Assembly (NCBI RefSeq): GCF_042186555.1
Contig: NC_133332.1
Coordinates: forward strand, 213,539,494 to 213,603,493
DNA: 64,000 nucleotides
Origin: Aquarana catesbeiana
Lineage: Eukaryota > Chordata > Amphibia > Anura > Ranidae
Reading direction: 5' to 3'
The position numbers and the translations under genes are program-made. Position 1 is the first letter of the stretch, and each line of letters begins with the position of its first letter. The notes beneath the pieces were generated by a model. It searched no databases and was not told the origin of the DNA. It saw only the letters and a list, made by a program, of their open reading frames with translations. Positions 21,101-29,015 of the stretch are shown in pieces.

Positions 21101-22556
21101 TGGGGGGAATTCCCATGCCGTTTTTATCAATGAACTTCTATGTGTATTGTCGGCAATGCAATAGCCGCGGGTAGTTTTAAATGTGTTTTTTCCTTCCAAA
21201 TGTCATTTTGCTGTCAGACTGTTCTAAACACAGGAAACATGCGCCCCTTTACAGGCATACTATAGACACCCCCCAGGTACGAAATTTAAAGGGATATTAC
21301 ACTTTTATTGTTTGACTTTAAGCATTATTAAAATCACTGCTCCTGAAAAAACGGCCGTTTTTAAAACTTTTTTTTGCATTGATCCATGTCCCCTGGGGCA
21401 GGACCCAGGTCCCCAAACACTTTTTATGACAATAACTTGCATATAAGCCTTTAAAATTAGCACTTTTGATTATTCATGTTCGTGTCCCATAGACTTTAAC
21501 GGTGTTCGCGTGTTCGAGCGAACTTTTTTCCTGTTCGCATGTTGTGGTGCGAACCGAACAGGGGGGTGTTCGGCTCATCCCTAGTCTCTTCCTATTTGTT
21601 CACAGGGACAAGAAATGATCTCACCCTTCCCCACTCTATAGAAAACTAAGAAAATTATTTGGGCTGGTGGCCAACTTTAAAAAGCTATGTTCTAACTAAT
21701 AAACATAAGGATAAAACATTTTTTTATTGCAACAATTCAAATAGACAAGTACTGATAAGTCTATTCAGAGATAGTCTCCATAGTAGCTGCTGCACCTGCT
21801 TGTTTTATAACATTCCTGCTTCCTAACATCAAATGTTTTGTTACATTTTTTCACAGCTGAGCAAAATGAAGGAAACAAAAAGCCTCTACCCAGACAAGAG
21901 CGTGTACACGCAGCAGATAGGTCCTGGATTCTGCTTTGGTGCTCTTGCATTAATGCTGCGTTTTTTCTTTGAGGTAACAAAAGGAGTTTTCTTCTTTTCC
22001 ATTGCTTATTTGACTTATATATTATACATTATATTCATGGGGCTGAGTCAAGAAATTTTGCCAAATATGCAGCAAAATTCGTGATTTTGCCAAAATACTC
22101 TTAAAAATGTCCACCAAGACTGACATTTTTTTCTAGCTTGTGTGACATAGTTTTTTTGATTAACAAAAGCTATGTGATGTCCATGTCATCATGGACATGG
22201 CGATCAATGGCTTTTGATAAACAAAGTCATGTAAGCATGCATCAAGTCTTCAAAACATCAAATTATTATAATAAGACACAAAAAATGTTAAAAGATTACA
22301 TTCTTAGTCCTTTCTCCTGTGATTTTCATTTATTTATTTATTTTTGCTGTGTATCATGTGTTTTGATGTTGGAAACAGTTTCAATTAACCACTTTTGTAT
22401 CTTCAGGAATGGGATTACACCTACGTGCACAGTTTCTACCACTGCTCTCTGGCCATGTCCTTTGTGCTGCTTCTTCCCAAGATCAACAAGAAAGCAGGAA
22501 ATGGAGGCACTCCCGCCAAGATGGACTGCTCCACGCTGTGTTGTTGCGTCTGCTAG
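6038..22556 (+). CDS. MYMK: Myomaker (TMEM8C), five-exon gene
   Basis: Exons 6038-6172, 12769-12883, 16142-16290, 21857-21973 and 22407-22556 join to a 221-codon frame ending in TAG, the same length as mammalian myomaker as I recall it. All introns are GT-AG and the phases agree, with codon 84 split 1+2 between exons 2 and 3. Recognisable family blocks are the N-terminal MEAMVYFF, EFFSIYGTALSMWVSL, FDEPKRST, GYGVYSGPIGTA, YPDKSVYTQQIGPG, LMLRFFFE, YVHSFYHC and a cysteine-rich tail. Myomaker is a seven-pass plasma-membrane protein of the TMEM8/CREST group, needed on myoblasts for membrane hemifusion before myomerger acts. The terminal cysteines are palmitoylated in mammals. The introns are swollen by transposons (6596, 3258, 5566 and 433 bp). 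No frame damage is visible. Confidence 0.96.
6508..6667. repeat. Perfectly centred 160-bp palindrome (MITE)
   Basis: Arms of about 77 bases starting GTAACACGACAAGG and ending CCTTGTCGTGTTAC pair almost completely around a short loop near 6587. This is a fold-back MITE in MYMK intron 1. It may be part of a larger unit reaching to about 6790. No TSD was resolved. Confidence 0.75.
6994..7221. repeat. Harbinger-type MITE
   Basis: The ends read TAAGGCCCCTACAACACTTG and CAAGTGTGAAAGGGGTCTTA, an imperfect inverted pair, with TAA/TTA at the junctions as for PIF/Harbinger insertions. It lies in intron 1. Confidence 0.55.
7815..8157. repeat. MITE with AGACCCCTTTCACACTG ends
   Basis: The 17-base termini AGACCCCTTTCACACTG and CAGTGTGAAAGGGGTCT are exact inverted repeats. 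The interior is built of short GC-rich words (gcgctt, agtggcc) with further internal symmetry. It is a non-autonomous DNA element in intron 1. Confidence 0.75.
8205..8505. repeat. MITE with TAGGCTCCTTTCACACTG-type ends
   Basis: Inverted ends of about 20 bases (TTAGGCTCCTTTCACACTG / CAGTGTGAAAGTAGCCTTA). It is related in terminal word to the neighbouring 7815-8157 element but has a different interior, rich in CpG and GCGC. It lies in intron 1. Confidence 0.7.
8545..8719. repeat. Short MITE, GGGTTGATTTACTAAAACTG ends
   Basis: The 20-base terminus GGGTTGATTTACTAAAACTG is mirrored almost exactly at the right end (cagttttagtaaatcaaccc). The element is 175 bp and non-coding, in intron 1. Confidence 0.75.
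9117..9623. mobile_element. hAT MITE, CAGTGG ends
   Basis: The ends read CAGTGGTGGCTGGTG on the left and the complement of CAGTGGCGGCCACTCC on the right. The flanks are GTTGGGAT (9109-9116) and GCTGGGAT (9624-9631), an 8-bp TSD with one mismatch, as hAT transposases make. A related, left-truncated copy lies at about 58150-58640. The open frames inside are incidental. Confidence 0.8.
9821..10133. repeat. Harbinger-type MITE
   Basis: The ends TAAGGACCCGTTCACAC and GTGAATGGGCCCTAA(G) are inverted and TAA-flanked, and the interior is AT-rich and non-coding. A second, less clear element seems to start at once with 'taaggctacatgcatatgg' at about 10131. Confidence 0.55.
11111..12305 (+). mobile_element. 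Solo LTR, copy 2 (MYMK intron 1)
   Basis: Collinear with the LTR at 4078-5357. It starts TGTAGCACCCTGGTGTTTAGG and ends near CTTGTTCCA, with shared landmarks such as the 'gctgccccgggctgctaggc' region and the 'tctctcacagttctgtt' block before the poly(A)-signal region. Flanks CCAG/TCAG may be a diverged TSD. It is in the same orientation as MYMK, so its promoter and polyadenylation signals, if alive, would act on the MYMK strand. Confidence 0.75.
12769..12883 (+). CDS. MYMK: MYMK exon 2
   Basis: Follows the acceptor ctctgtag and encodes residues 46-83 plus the first base of codon 84, with blocks CEGPGFSMICFMR and FFSIYGTALSMWVSLI. It begins by chance with ATG at an internal methionine, so a single-exon ORF caller would misplace a start here. 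Donor is ATAG|gtaagt. Confidence 0.95.
13762..14221 (-). repeat. TIR element S, copy 1
   Basis: Right end ggtttactactgctttaa and left end gtagtaaacc form an inverted pair. Internal words (cctaaac...gtttaggagat; catactagcacattatg) recur in opposite orientation at 44279-44612. It is a non-coding DNA element in intron 2. Confidence 0.6.
14249..14735 (+). repeat. TIR element R, intact copy
   Basis: Starts TAAAGTGGTTGTAAAATC and ends GTTTACAACAACTTTA. It is the uninterrupted counterpart of the copy at 3133-5385 and supplies the empty-site evidence for both insertions there. It lies in MYMK intron 2 and is non-coding. Confidence 0.7.
15321..15567. repeat. MITE with ATGGGGGTTA ends
   Basis: The left end ATGGGGGTTATTTACTAAAG is mirrored at the right by cgtaagtaacccccat, with extended complementarity through 'gcaaatccactttgca' / 'tgcaaagtgaatttgc'. 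The element is about 247 bp, with TA flanks, in MYMK intron 2. Confidence 0.75.
16142..16290 (+). CDS. MYMK: MYMK exon 3
   Basis: Follows the acceptor gtttag. CC completes the alanine codon 84, then residues 85-133 read LAEFDEPKRST through GYGVYSGPIGTA to KW. Donor is TGG|gtaagt, phase 0. The upstream in-frame extension is intronic. Confidence 0.95.
16950..18247. mobile_element. Inverted-repeat element with 492-bp arms and 14-bp direct repeats
   Basis: Bases 17079-17570 and 17741-18232 are near-perfect reverse complements. Paired positions always sum to 35311, so there is no net indel across the arms. A unique 170-bp spacer separates them. The unit is flanked by the direct repeat AGATTTTTCAGGGT at 16950-16963 and 18234-18247. 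The 14-bp duplication suits a target-primed retroelement (LINE- or Penelope-like) better than a cut-and-paste transposon, but no coding sequence remains. Arm starts are close to the duplication on the right only; about 115 bases of non-mirrored sequence sit on the left. It lies in MYMK intron 3. Confidence 0.75.
19749..19970 (-). CDS. Mirror charged ORF in left arm of palindrome (doubtful)
   Basis: A 73-codon frame, the partner of the right-arm ORF, starting MRSGPQKKRRED and ending in an arginine run. It differs from its mirror by 21 bases in total, a frame-preserving difference located in the GAA/GAT repeat. Such repeats change by threes anyway, so this is weak evidence of selection. It lies downstream of the mirrored TATA-like box at 20025-20033 and upstream of TTTATT (AATAAA on the minus strand) at 19721-19726. 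Confidence 0.25.
   Translation of the reverse strand: MRSGPQKKRREDEDEEDEEEKRMKKKMKRRAGASPHAMGAERPEEKKIEDAAEKMLDENAGGRTRRARRTRRR
20025..20195. promoter_or_regulatory. Symmetric promoter-like core of palindromic hAT
   Basis: From the centre outwards on both sides are TGACGTCA (a CRE consensus), repeated GGGGCGGGG-type GC boxes and a TATA-like TTATTTAAG. The partial copy at 46615-49672 keeps two TGACGTCA sites (46640-46647, 46650-46657), a GC box and TATATAA (46706-46712). The copy ending near 44080 also keeps a TATA-like stretch at the equivalent place. Bidirectional promoter activity is an inference. Confidence 0.45.
20250..20450 (+). CDS. Short charged ORF in right arm of palindrome (doubtful)
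   Basis: This is a 66-codon frame starting MRSGPQKKRRED, very rich in K, R and E. It sits 55 bases after a TATA-like TTATTTAAG and 22 bases before an AATAAA. Its mirror image is at 19749-19970 on the other strand. Much of it is a decayed GAA/GAT trinucleotide repeat, which stays open easily. No protein family is recognised and coding is unproven. It is listed because the surrounding signals are laid out like a complete small transcription unit. Confidence 0.25.
   Translation: MRSGPQKKRREDEEEKRMKRRAGASPHAMGAERPEEKKIEDAAEKMLDENAGGRTRRVRRTRRRRR
21857..21973 (+). CDS. MYMK: MYMK exon 4
   Basis: Follows the acceptor tttcacag and encodes residues 134-172, including YPDKSVYTQQIGPG and ALMLRFFFE. 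It is 117 bases, exactly 39 codons, phase 0 at both ends. Donor is GAG|gtaaca. Confidence 0.95.
22407..22556 (+). CDS. MYMK: MYMK exon 5 (terminal coding exon)
   Basis: Follows the acceptor tatcttcag and encodes residues 173-221 then TAG. It starts EWDYTYVHSFYHC, carrying the conserved HxxxH pair, then the last membrane segment and the basic PKINKKAG loop. It ends in a cysteine cluster (STLCCCVC), the region palmitoylated in mammalian myomaker. Confidence 0.95.
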   Translation, partial: EWDYTYVHSFYHCSLAMSFVLLLPKINKKAGNGGTPAKMDCSTLCCCVC

Positions 22557-23279
22557 AACGTACAATGCTTTGACCAAATTCGACAATTTTAGCTGCTGCG
22601 ACTCAGGGGAAGGCACAAAGAATTCGGCACACAGCCAGGGGTTATACTTAGCTGTCTTTTTATGACTCCGATTTTGGTAGACAAAAGTGGACAGTTGGAT
22701 ACATCCCAAAGATTTTGCTGCCAGCCAAAGTCCCTGTATTTTCTTGTGTGTTGGAAGGGTTGGGACTGTACTTCTAGGCTGGGTACACAAGAACAATGAA
22801 GCTTTATAGAAGGACTAACACATTTAGTGCTATCAGTGCTAGATGGGTAGTTGAAGAACTAGCTAGGTGCTTGGTTTCAGTGTCTGCAAGTACCTGACCT
22901 CAGAGCTGTTCTTTAAAGGTCAGAAGAGCCAATTTTATTAGTAGAGTGAAGCTCCACTTACTAGGGCATTATTGGAATAGTTCTTTAGTTTTCATTGCTG
23001 GTAAAGTCAATGGTGGGAAGATTTTAGATTTTCTGCTTTTGGCCTATTGTAGGTTTTCACTTTCCACTTAAAGTGATTCTAAAGGCTAAAGGTTACTTAC
23101 CTCAATGCAGTTTATACATTAGGGCAGGTGTATGCAACCTTGAAGTGGTGGAGATCTACCCAAACAACATGGGAGAAGTCAAAGATCACCAGGCACAGTG
23201 TCACCTCCTCACACTTGATTTAAACCTGTCATACTACTATGTTGCAATCACATGCTTTGCACGGTAATCATGGGTTTAA

Positions 23280-23582
23280 ATCAGGTGGTTAGAAGGCAAC
23301 ATATCGCCCCAGCAGGAATTAAACCGCTTGTTGCTTTTGGTGGGTGCTACCACCTGCCAAACACAATCCATTCAAGTAAATGGGGCCACTCTGCAACAAC
23401 TGCTTACTTCTGCGGGGTCCAAGGGGTTAAATCAGGTGGTTAGAAGGCAATATAGCGCCCCAGCAGGAATTAAACCGCTTGTTGCTTTTGGTGGGTGCTA
23501 CCACCTGCCAAACACAATCCATTCAAGTAAATGGGGCCACTCTGCAACAACTGCTTACTTCTGCGGGGTCCAAGGGGTTAAA
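23280..23582 (+). repeat. Two-copy 151-bp tandem repeat
   Basis: The block beginning 'tcaggtggttagaaggcaa' repeats after exactly 151 bases with only a few differences. A third, quickly diverging start follows at 23583. It is internal to the hAT element, and the open frames crossing it repeat the same peptide and are not genes. Confidence 0.85.
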
Positions 23583-23814
23583 GCAGGTGGTGCGAGAGAA
23601 ACACAACACTGCCAGCTTTAACCCCTTGTTTGCTGTACTGCAGAAGGTTGCAGGGCATTTGCAGAGTGGCCTCATTCACTTGAATGGATCATGCTTGGCA
23701 GGTGCTACACCCACAAACCATGACAGGACATATAACTTTTTTTTTATAACTCTGTTTTACCACCCCCCCAAACTACAAATGTAAATGAACCCTTACTGTT
23801 CTGAGCCCCCCCCA

Positions 23815-24105
23815 TAAGGCTGCTTTCACACTGATGTGCTGCAGTTTACCTGCACCGAGCGTACAGTGCATCTGATACCTTCTTGGGTTAGCTGTGCTTT
23901 GCCATAGACTTCTATTATTTCCTGCAGATGTGGTGCACTTTGTGAAAGCACACCAAAACTCCTGCATTCCGAAAGTGCGCTAAACCTGCAGGATATAATT
24001 GAAGTCTATGGCTAAGCACAGTAAACCCACAGGAAATCTGCGGGTACATTGCCCTGCACCTGCAGTGTGCGTAAACTGCAGCACATCAGTGTGAAAGCAG
24101 CCCTA
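23815..24105. repeat. MITE with 36-bp terminal inverted repeats
   Basis: The left end TAAGGCTGCTTTCACACTG and the following bases through 'gatgtgctgcagtttac' are mirrored at 24070-24105. It is nested inside the hAT element at 23125-24432, so it is the youngest layer of this stack. Probably PIF/Harbinger. Confidence 0.75.
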
Positions 24106-24838
24106 TACTATTATGCCTAGTGTATTTCTTCACACCGACCTGAAGATCTCTTCTTTCCTGCTGCTGGCACCACTCTGGAGACCACTAGCCAGGATAGGAG
24201 GTGGGATGCAGTTGGTATCACTCCACATGGGACAGGAGTCAGCACTACTGAGGAGGCATCAGCTTATGCGACTCTTGCTTCCTACTACAGCTTCAAGTTT
24301 ACAAGTAGTTTTTCTGCATTGCACTATGTTTGATGCTCTGGGATGGCGGGTCAGCAAGCCCAGACTGTGATCTACCAGTCACCTGACTACTGATCTACTG
24401 GTAGATTGCAATCTACTGGTTGCTGACCCCTGCATTAGGGTCAAAAAACCTTCTGTATGCAGCTCCCCCTCAAGCCCCCCCCCCTATACTTACCTGAGCC
24501 ACATCTCAATCCAGCGATGTGAATGAGGGTAGTGGTCTCTCTCGTCTCACTGGTTCATGCAGCAGCAGGAGCTACTGGCTACTGCTGCTGTCAATCACGA
24601 CCAGTGAGCCAATGAGAGAGCAGGGGGGCGGGACCCATCTGTGCTCTGTGCATGAATGGACACACAGAGTGCGGCTCAGGAGTGAGCCTGCTCGAGTGCC
24701 CCCATAGCAACAGGCTTGAGAGAGAGAGGAGGAGCCATGACCACAGGCGGGGGACCGAAAAAGAAGAGGATTGGGGCTGCTCTGTGTAAAACCATTGCAC
24801 AGAGAAGGTAAGTTTAACATGTGTCCTTTACAATCACT

Positions 24839-25280
24839 TTAAAGTAGAACTAAAGGCAAAACTTTTTAAAATTTTTTATAGAGAAAGGGAGGGTGATAGC
24901 CCCTGTCATTTTTTTTTTTTTTGTTTGCTATTTGTGTTCTATTGAGGAAGACTTCCCTTCACTCCTTGTCTCATAACAAAAACAGGAAGTGAGAGAAAAT
25001 CCTTCCAAAACTAAGGAACTCCTGTTTGTCACCAGAGCTAGTGTCCCCATTGAAAGCTTTCCCCCCTATTCTTGTTATGGAGACAACTCAAAATTTGGGA
25101 TTGAATTTAACTTTCAAACGGGACAAATAGAGAGGGAGAATTTCCCTAATGTGGGCACAGATAGCAATGAAAATCGTGACAAGTGTTCAAATCCTTCTCC
25201 ACTCTATCCAAATCTTCAAAATTATACATTGACCCAAAGAAATAAAGGAAGAATGGCTTGGGGTGAAATTCTGCTTTAAA
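24839..25280. repeat. MITE with TTTAAAGTAGAAC ends
   Basis: Left TTTAAAGTAGAACTAAAGGC and right 'gtgaaattctgctttaaa' form imperfect inverted ends. The interior is AT-rich with no coding signal. Confidence 0.5.
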
Positions 25281-25494
25281 TTCACTGAATGCAGCTTTAG
25301 CATCTGATTTTAGAATCTGACCTGAGACACAAAAGCAAAGATTTGTAGATGGTAGCCTATTTTGTATAAATAATTTATTATAGATAGTCTTGTAACTAAT
25401 GATGTCTGTACACTTTAGTTTTCTATTTTTTTTTCTTACATTGTGATGTGTGAAATTCTGTGCACTACTTAAATATTTTTTTTAACAATGATTT

Positions 25495-25500
25495 AATAAA
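25495..25500 (+). terminator. Candidate MYMK poly(A) signal
   Basis: AATAAA followed by a T/C-rich stretch (cactctttcttgcactgttattc). It lies just beyond the transposon block downstream of MYMK, in what looks like non-repetitive DNA. An alternative AATAAA is at 25547-25552. Confidence 0.35.
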
Positions 25501-25963
25501 AAACACTCTTTCTTGCACTGTTATTCTTTTACAGTATTTATATATTAATAAATACACATATATAATAACATAGAAATCGTTTTTAGGCAATAAAACCAAT
25601 GCAAATGTCTCTTTCCACGGGTAAAAGGAGTCTCACAGAAGAAAGGCTACCCTAAATAACTTAAAGGGAAAGTGCAATGCGTTTTGAGCACGGATAAGCA
25701 AATCTGGTTCAATTTGTGTCAGTGTTGTGAAATGTCCTAAAGATTCACAAAATCCAAATTTTTCTCCAAACCCCATTAAGTTTTATAAAGGGGGGGGGGG
25801 GGTGCAATCTTGATATTCAATTCGTTCCTAATAAACTATTGTCAAAAAAGAGAAATAGGAGGCTGGATGACATGTACCAATGCCAAAGTTTAAAAATTAA
25901 ATAAAAAAAATAAATGACATACAGCAGGGATAGGATTTTTTTTATTGCAGCTTCCAGTTACAA

Positions 25964-26421
25964 TAAGTCCTCATGCACACGGACGTTTTTACAGCTGCTT
26001 TTTTGAGCTTTTTTTGCAGCTTAAAAAGGCCTGTCTATGTTAGTCTATGGCTTCATGCCCACCTAGGCGTTTTTGAGCTGCAAGTGGCATAGGCGTTTTT
26101 AAGCTGTAAAAAAAACCCAGGACCAGTGGGTTCTGAGGGACGTTTTTCAGCTGCAAATACGCTCTAACGCTGAAAAACGCTCAAAAACGTCATTCACCAA
26201 CATTTTTTAGCATTTTTGATCCATTGAAAAAAAAAAAAAAAAAAAAATTTGAAAAAAAAAAAAAACGCTCAAAAACGCTAACGCGGAAAAACGCTCAAAA
26301 ACGCTCAAAAACGCTATTGCAAAAACGCTGAAAAAAGCTGAAAAAAGTTTAAAAAAATCACTGCAAAGATACTGGCGTTTTCATAACGTTTTTTTAACAG
26401 CCTGTGTGCATGAGGGCTTTA
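25964..26421. repeat. MITE rich in AAAAACGCTC words
   Basis: Ends TAAGTCCTCATGCACACGG and complement of TAAAGCCCTCATGCACAC. The interior carries many copies of 'aaaaacgct' in both orientations and two long A-runs, giving a strongly self-complementary structure. Confidence 0.65.
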
Positions 26422-26897
26422 GCACACAAAAAACTACCTGATGTATACTTATACTGTAAGATTGGTCTTTACAATGGAAATATCAACCCCTTCCTGCCTT
26501 CGGGTAAAACAAATGTTAATGCCTAAGCACAATTTTGCAACTTTGTATGTGTTAGTAAAATTGTACATATCATCACAACTATTTTGTGTATTCAGGTGGT
26601 ATATACCTTGTTTTTTTTTCAGGAAAAATTGGGCTTTCTTTTGGTGGTAAATGGTAAGGGATATTTAATTTTTTTTAAATTATTATTATCAAAGGGAAAC
26701 TGGCCCAAAATAGTGAAAAAAACATTTTTTTTAAAATGTAACTGTGTATTTCTTGCTATTACCATAATTTACCCCCCAAAGAACAACCCAAAATAAATGA
26801 TCCTGCTCCTGACAATCACAGTAATATCACATATGTGCGCAATGGTGTGCATTTTGTTTATCCTGCCTAAAACCACTAACACTAATTGATACTAGTG

Positions 26898-27666
26898 TAG
26901 CCTCCCTGTTGGTTTTCCCGTGTGGCTCGGGGTTAAATTTCAGTACCATTAGCGGTAACTCCGAGCCTCATTTGGGATTGCATTGCAGGATCCTGGAAGA
27001 GGCTACTTACCTTGACCCCAGGATCCTGCAATGTCCTCCCGCTGTGTCCGTGGGCTCTGTCCTCCGCCCCGATGTCCTGTGTGCCGGGCTCCGTTCCCTG
27101 CGAGCGTCGCGACGCACGGGGGGCGAAGCCTGGTGGCAAATTCAAAAAAGTGAAAATTCATAACACATACAGTACACTGTAATCTTTCAGATTAAATTAC
27201 TGTATGAAATAATTTCACATCCATTTTGTCCCAGTGCTTTGTCCAATGCCCTCCATGAAGTTTTATATCATATATACTGTTCTTTCTGCCTGGAAACTTG
27301 AGAATGTCCATAGCAACCAAAAAGTGTCCCTTTACGTCAAAAGTGGTTTTAGACCAGCTAGAAAACAGCGATAGTAAATTAGAACACTTGCAGAATTGAG
27401 CGATAGTGAATCATGGGGAAATTAATTTTATTATTATTATATTATTATTTTTTATAATTATTTATATTTAGTTATTATATTATAATTTATGATTTTGTGT
27501 CTCAAACTTCATCATACCTGGGATGTCTACTAGACTCTTGGTGGACAGATATAAGTGTGTTGTTGCTAAGAATTACAGGCCTACATTGTAAAACTCCAAA
27601 TTTGCTAAATAATTGTACCGCTTTGAGACGCAAAAATCTGAAATAATCATACCGCCAGGGAGGTTA
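26898..27666 (+). repeat. TIR element T, copy 1
   Basis: Ends TAGCCTCCCTGTTGGT and complement of TAACCTCCCTGGCGGT. A second copy in the opposite orientation is at 51220-51985. Shared landmarks include the 'tggctcggggttaaatttcagtacc' region, 'tccctttacgtcaaaagtgg' and an AT-rich stretch around 27425-27490. Confidence 0.75.
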
Positions 27667-28701
27667 AAAAAGAAAAAATTCTACCCAAAATCTGCTGACT
27701 GTGACCTTTGACCCGGATCTTGACCCTAACAGTAACCCTGGCAAACCTTGGTCTTGTTATTTTTTCCTCTATTTTTTATTAATTCTTTATTTTTCATTTA
27801 ATTTTTTTTAACACACCCTTGTTTGTGTATGAATGTATGTCTTTCTCTCCTGCAAAAAGAGAAACATATAATGTATCTTATTCTTCATTCAGAAGAGGAA
27901 GTAAACAAAGGGGTCCACAGTGACTGATCATGGTGATAGCCAGTCAGAGGCTAGCACAGCGATCAGGTGACCTGAAACCAGAAGTCCCAGGTCCTGATCA
28001 TTAGTACGAGACCCTCGGCTCTTGGTGAGAGTCCGGTCTCTGTGCTGGAAGCAAAGAGAGGTAAACATATATGCGGCCCCACGGAGACAGATCCATTTTG
28101 GTGAGGAAGCATATATGCGTACAGTAGGCGGGAAGGGGTTAATAGAGAAACAACAGCAGGGGTGTGCTATACCCACTCACCAGACCCACTATGACCTTAA
28201 ACTTCACTTTTATTCATAACTGTCTAAAACTCATAATGTAGAAAATGAAAGGAGAACCGGACTTGCTTTGTTAGCAACTAAGTAGCAATTATGAAGCAGA
28301 TGGTAGCTGCTGACACCTGTCACGTTCCCATAATAATGTGCATTTTATCTAAAACAAAACAAACAAAACAAAATAAAATACCAAATGTGAATGATCAAGT
28401 GCTGATATAATATAATTTAATAAACTAATAAATATAGTTTATATATCATACACAAGTGTAAATAATCACTAAATAAACACTTATAACAATAATCCATATG
28501 TGACATTTTAAGTAAGAAAAAATAAAAACAAAACCTATATATATATTTTTTTAGTTTATTTATTCTTACTTAAAATGTCACATATGGATTATACAGTATG
28601 TTATAATTGTATTTGATTATTAAAACTAGTAAAAAAAGACAGCAAGTATGTCTTTCGCTACAAATTGGTTAATGTTTCTTTCTGAGTGGAGATGTGTATA
28701 G

Positions 28702-29015
28702 CAGCGGTCCCCAACTTTTTTGGCACCAGGGGCTGGTTTCATGGCAGCCAATTTTCCCAGGGACCAGGGGGTGTTTGGTGGACAATCCCCCCTTTATATC
28801 AGTGTCCTTAGTTCCCCTTCACATCACAGCCCCCCTTTACAGCACAGTCCCCCTTTATATCAGTGTCCTCAGTTCCCCTTCACATCACAGCCCCCCTTTA
28901 CATTACAGTGCCCCTTTACAGAGCAGTCCCTTTTACATTTCAGTGCCCCTTTACATTAATGTAAAAGGGACTGAACTGTAAAGGGGACACTGTGATGTAA
29001 GGTTGGGGATCCCTG
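28702..29015. mobile_element. hAT MITE with internal short tandem repeats
   Basis: It starts CAGCGGTCCCCAACTTT and ends AGGTTGGGGATCCCTG, flanked by a perfect 8-bp TSD GTGTATAG (28694-28701 and 29016-29023). The interior is a repetition of 'cccctttacatcacag'-like words. No coding capacity. Confidence 0.88.

Larger units (their letters stand above)
18586..21583. mobile_element. 3.0-kb palindromic hAT-type element, complete copy
   Basis: It begins TAGGGATGAGC and ends GCTCATCCCTA, flanked by the perfect 8-bp TSD GTCTCTTC (18578-18585 and 21584-21591), the hAT signature. Essentially the whole element is one inverted repeat, with arms of about 1.5 kb and the centre near 20110. At the centre are TGACGTCA (20112-20119), mirrored GC boxes, mirrored TTATTTAAG (20025-20033 and 20187-20195), mirrored short ORFs and mirrored AATAAA (19721-19726 and 20473-20478). 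No transposase is present, so it must be mobilised in trans. It lies wholly in MYMK intron 3. Partial relatives are at 3390-3976, 42891-44080, 46615-49672 and 58648-59480. Confidence 0.85.
23125..24432. mobile_element. hAT element, CAGGGGTCAGCAACC-type ends
   Basis: It starts CAGGTGTATGCAACC and ends GGTTGCTGACCCCTG, flanked by a perfect 8-bp TSD CATTAGGG (23117-23124 and 24433-24440). The 1308-bp body carries two tandem 151-bp units and a nested MITE, with no transposase. It is non-autonomous. Confidence 0.85.
23069..24841. repeat. TIR element (TAAAGTGATT ends) split by a hAT element
   Basis: The left end TAAAGTGATTCTAAAGG and the right end, complement of TAAAGTGATTGTAAAGG, are inverted. 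Its interior is cut at CATTAGGG, which is duplicated on both sides of the 23125-24432 insertion. A similar element (24839-25280) abuts the right end. Confidence 0.65.
22557..25520 (+). other. MYMK: Probable MYMK 3' UTR and flank
   Basis: No AATAAA appears in the first 500 bases after the stop. The first well-placed signals in apparently unique DNA are AATAAA at 25495-25500 and 25547-25552. Transposons occupy 23069-25280, so a transcript ending near 25520 would carry them in its 3' UTR. The exact end needs transcript data. Confidence 0.35.

Noticed and set aside
19190..21174. Several 80-146 codon frames in the hAT palindrome arms, other than the central pair
   Set aside because: They cross poly-A/T runs and GC-rich repeat blocks and appear mirrored on both strands as a consequence of the palindrome, without start or poly(A) context.
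22138..22665. 175-codon frame over MYMK exon 5
   Set aside because: It is in a different frame from the exon and extends into the intron. Splice sites and protein similarity fix the real frame.
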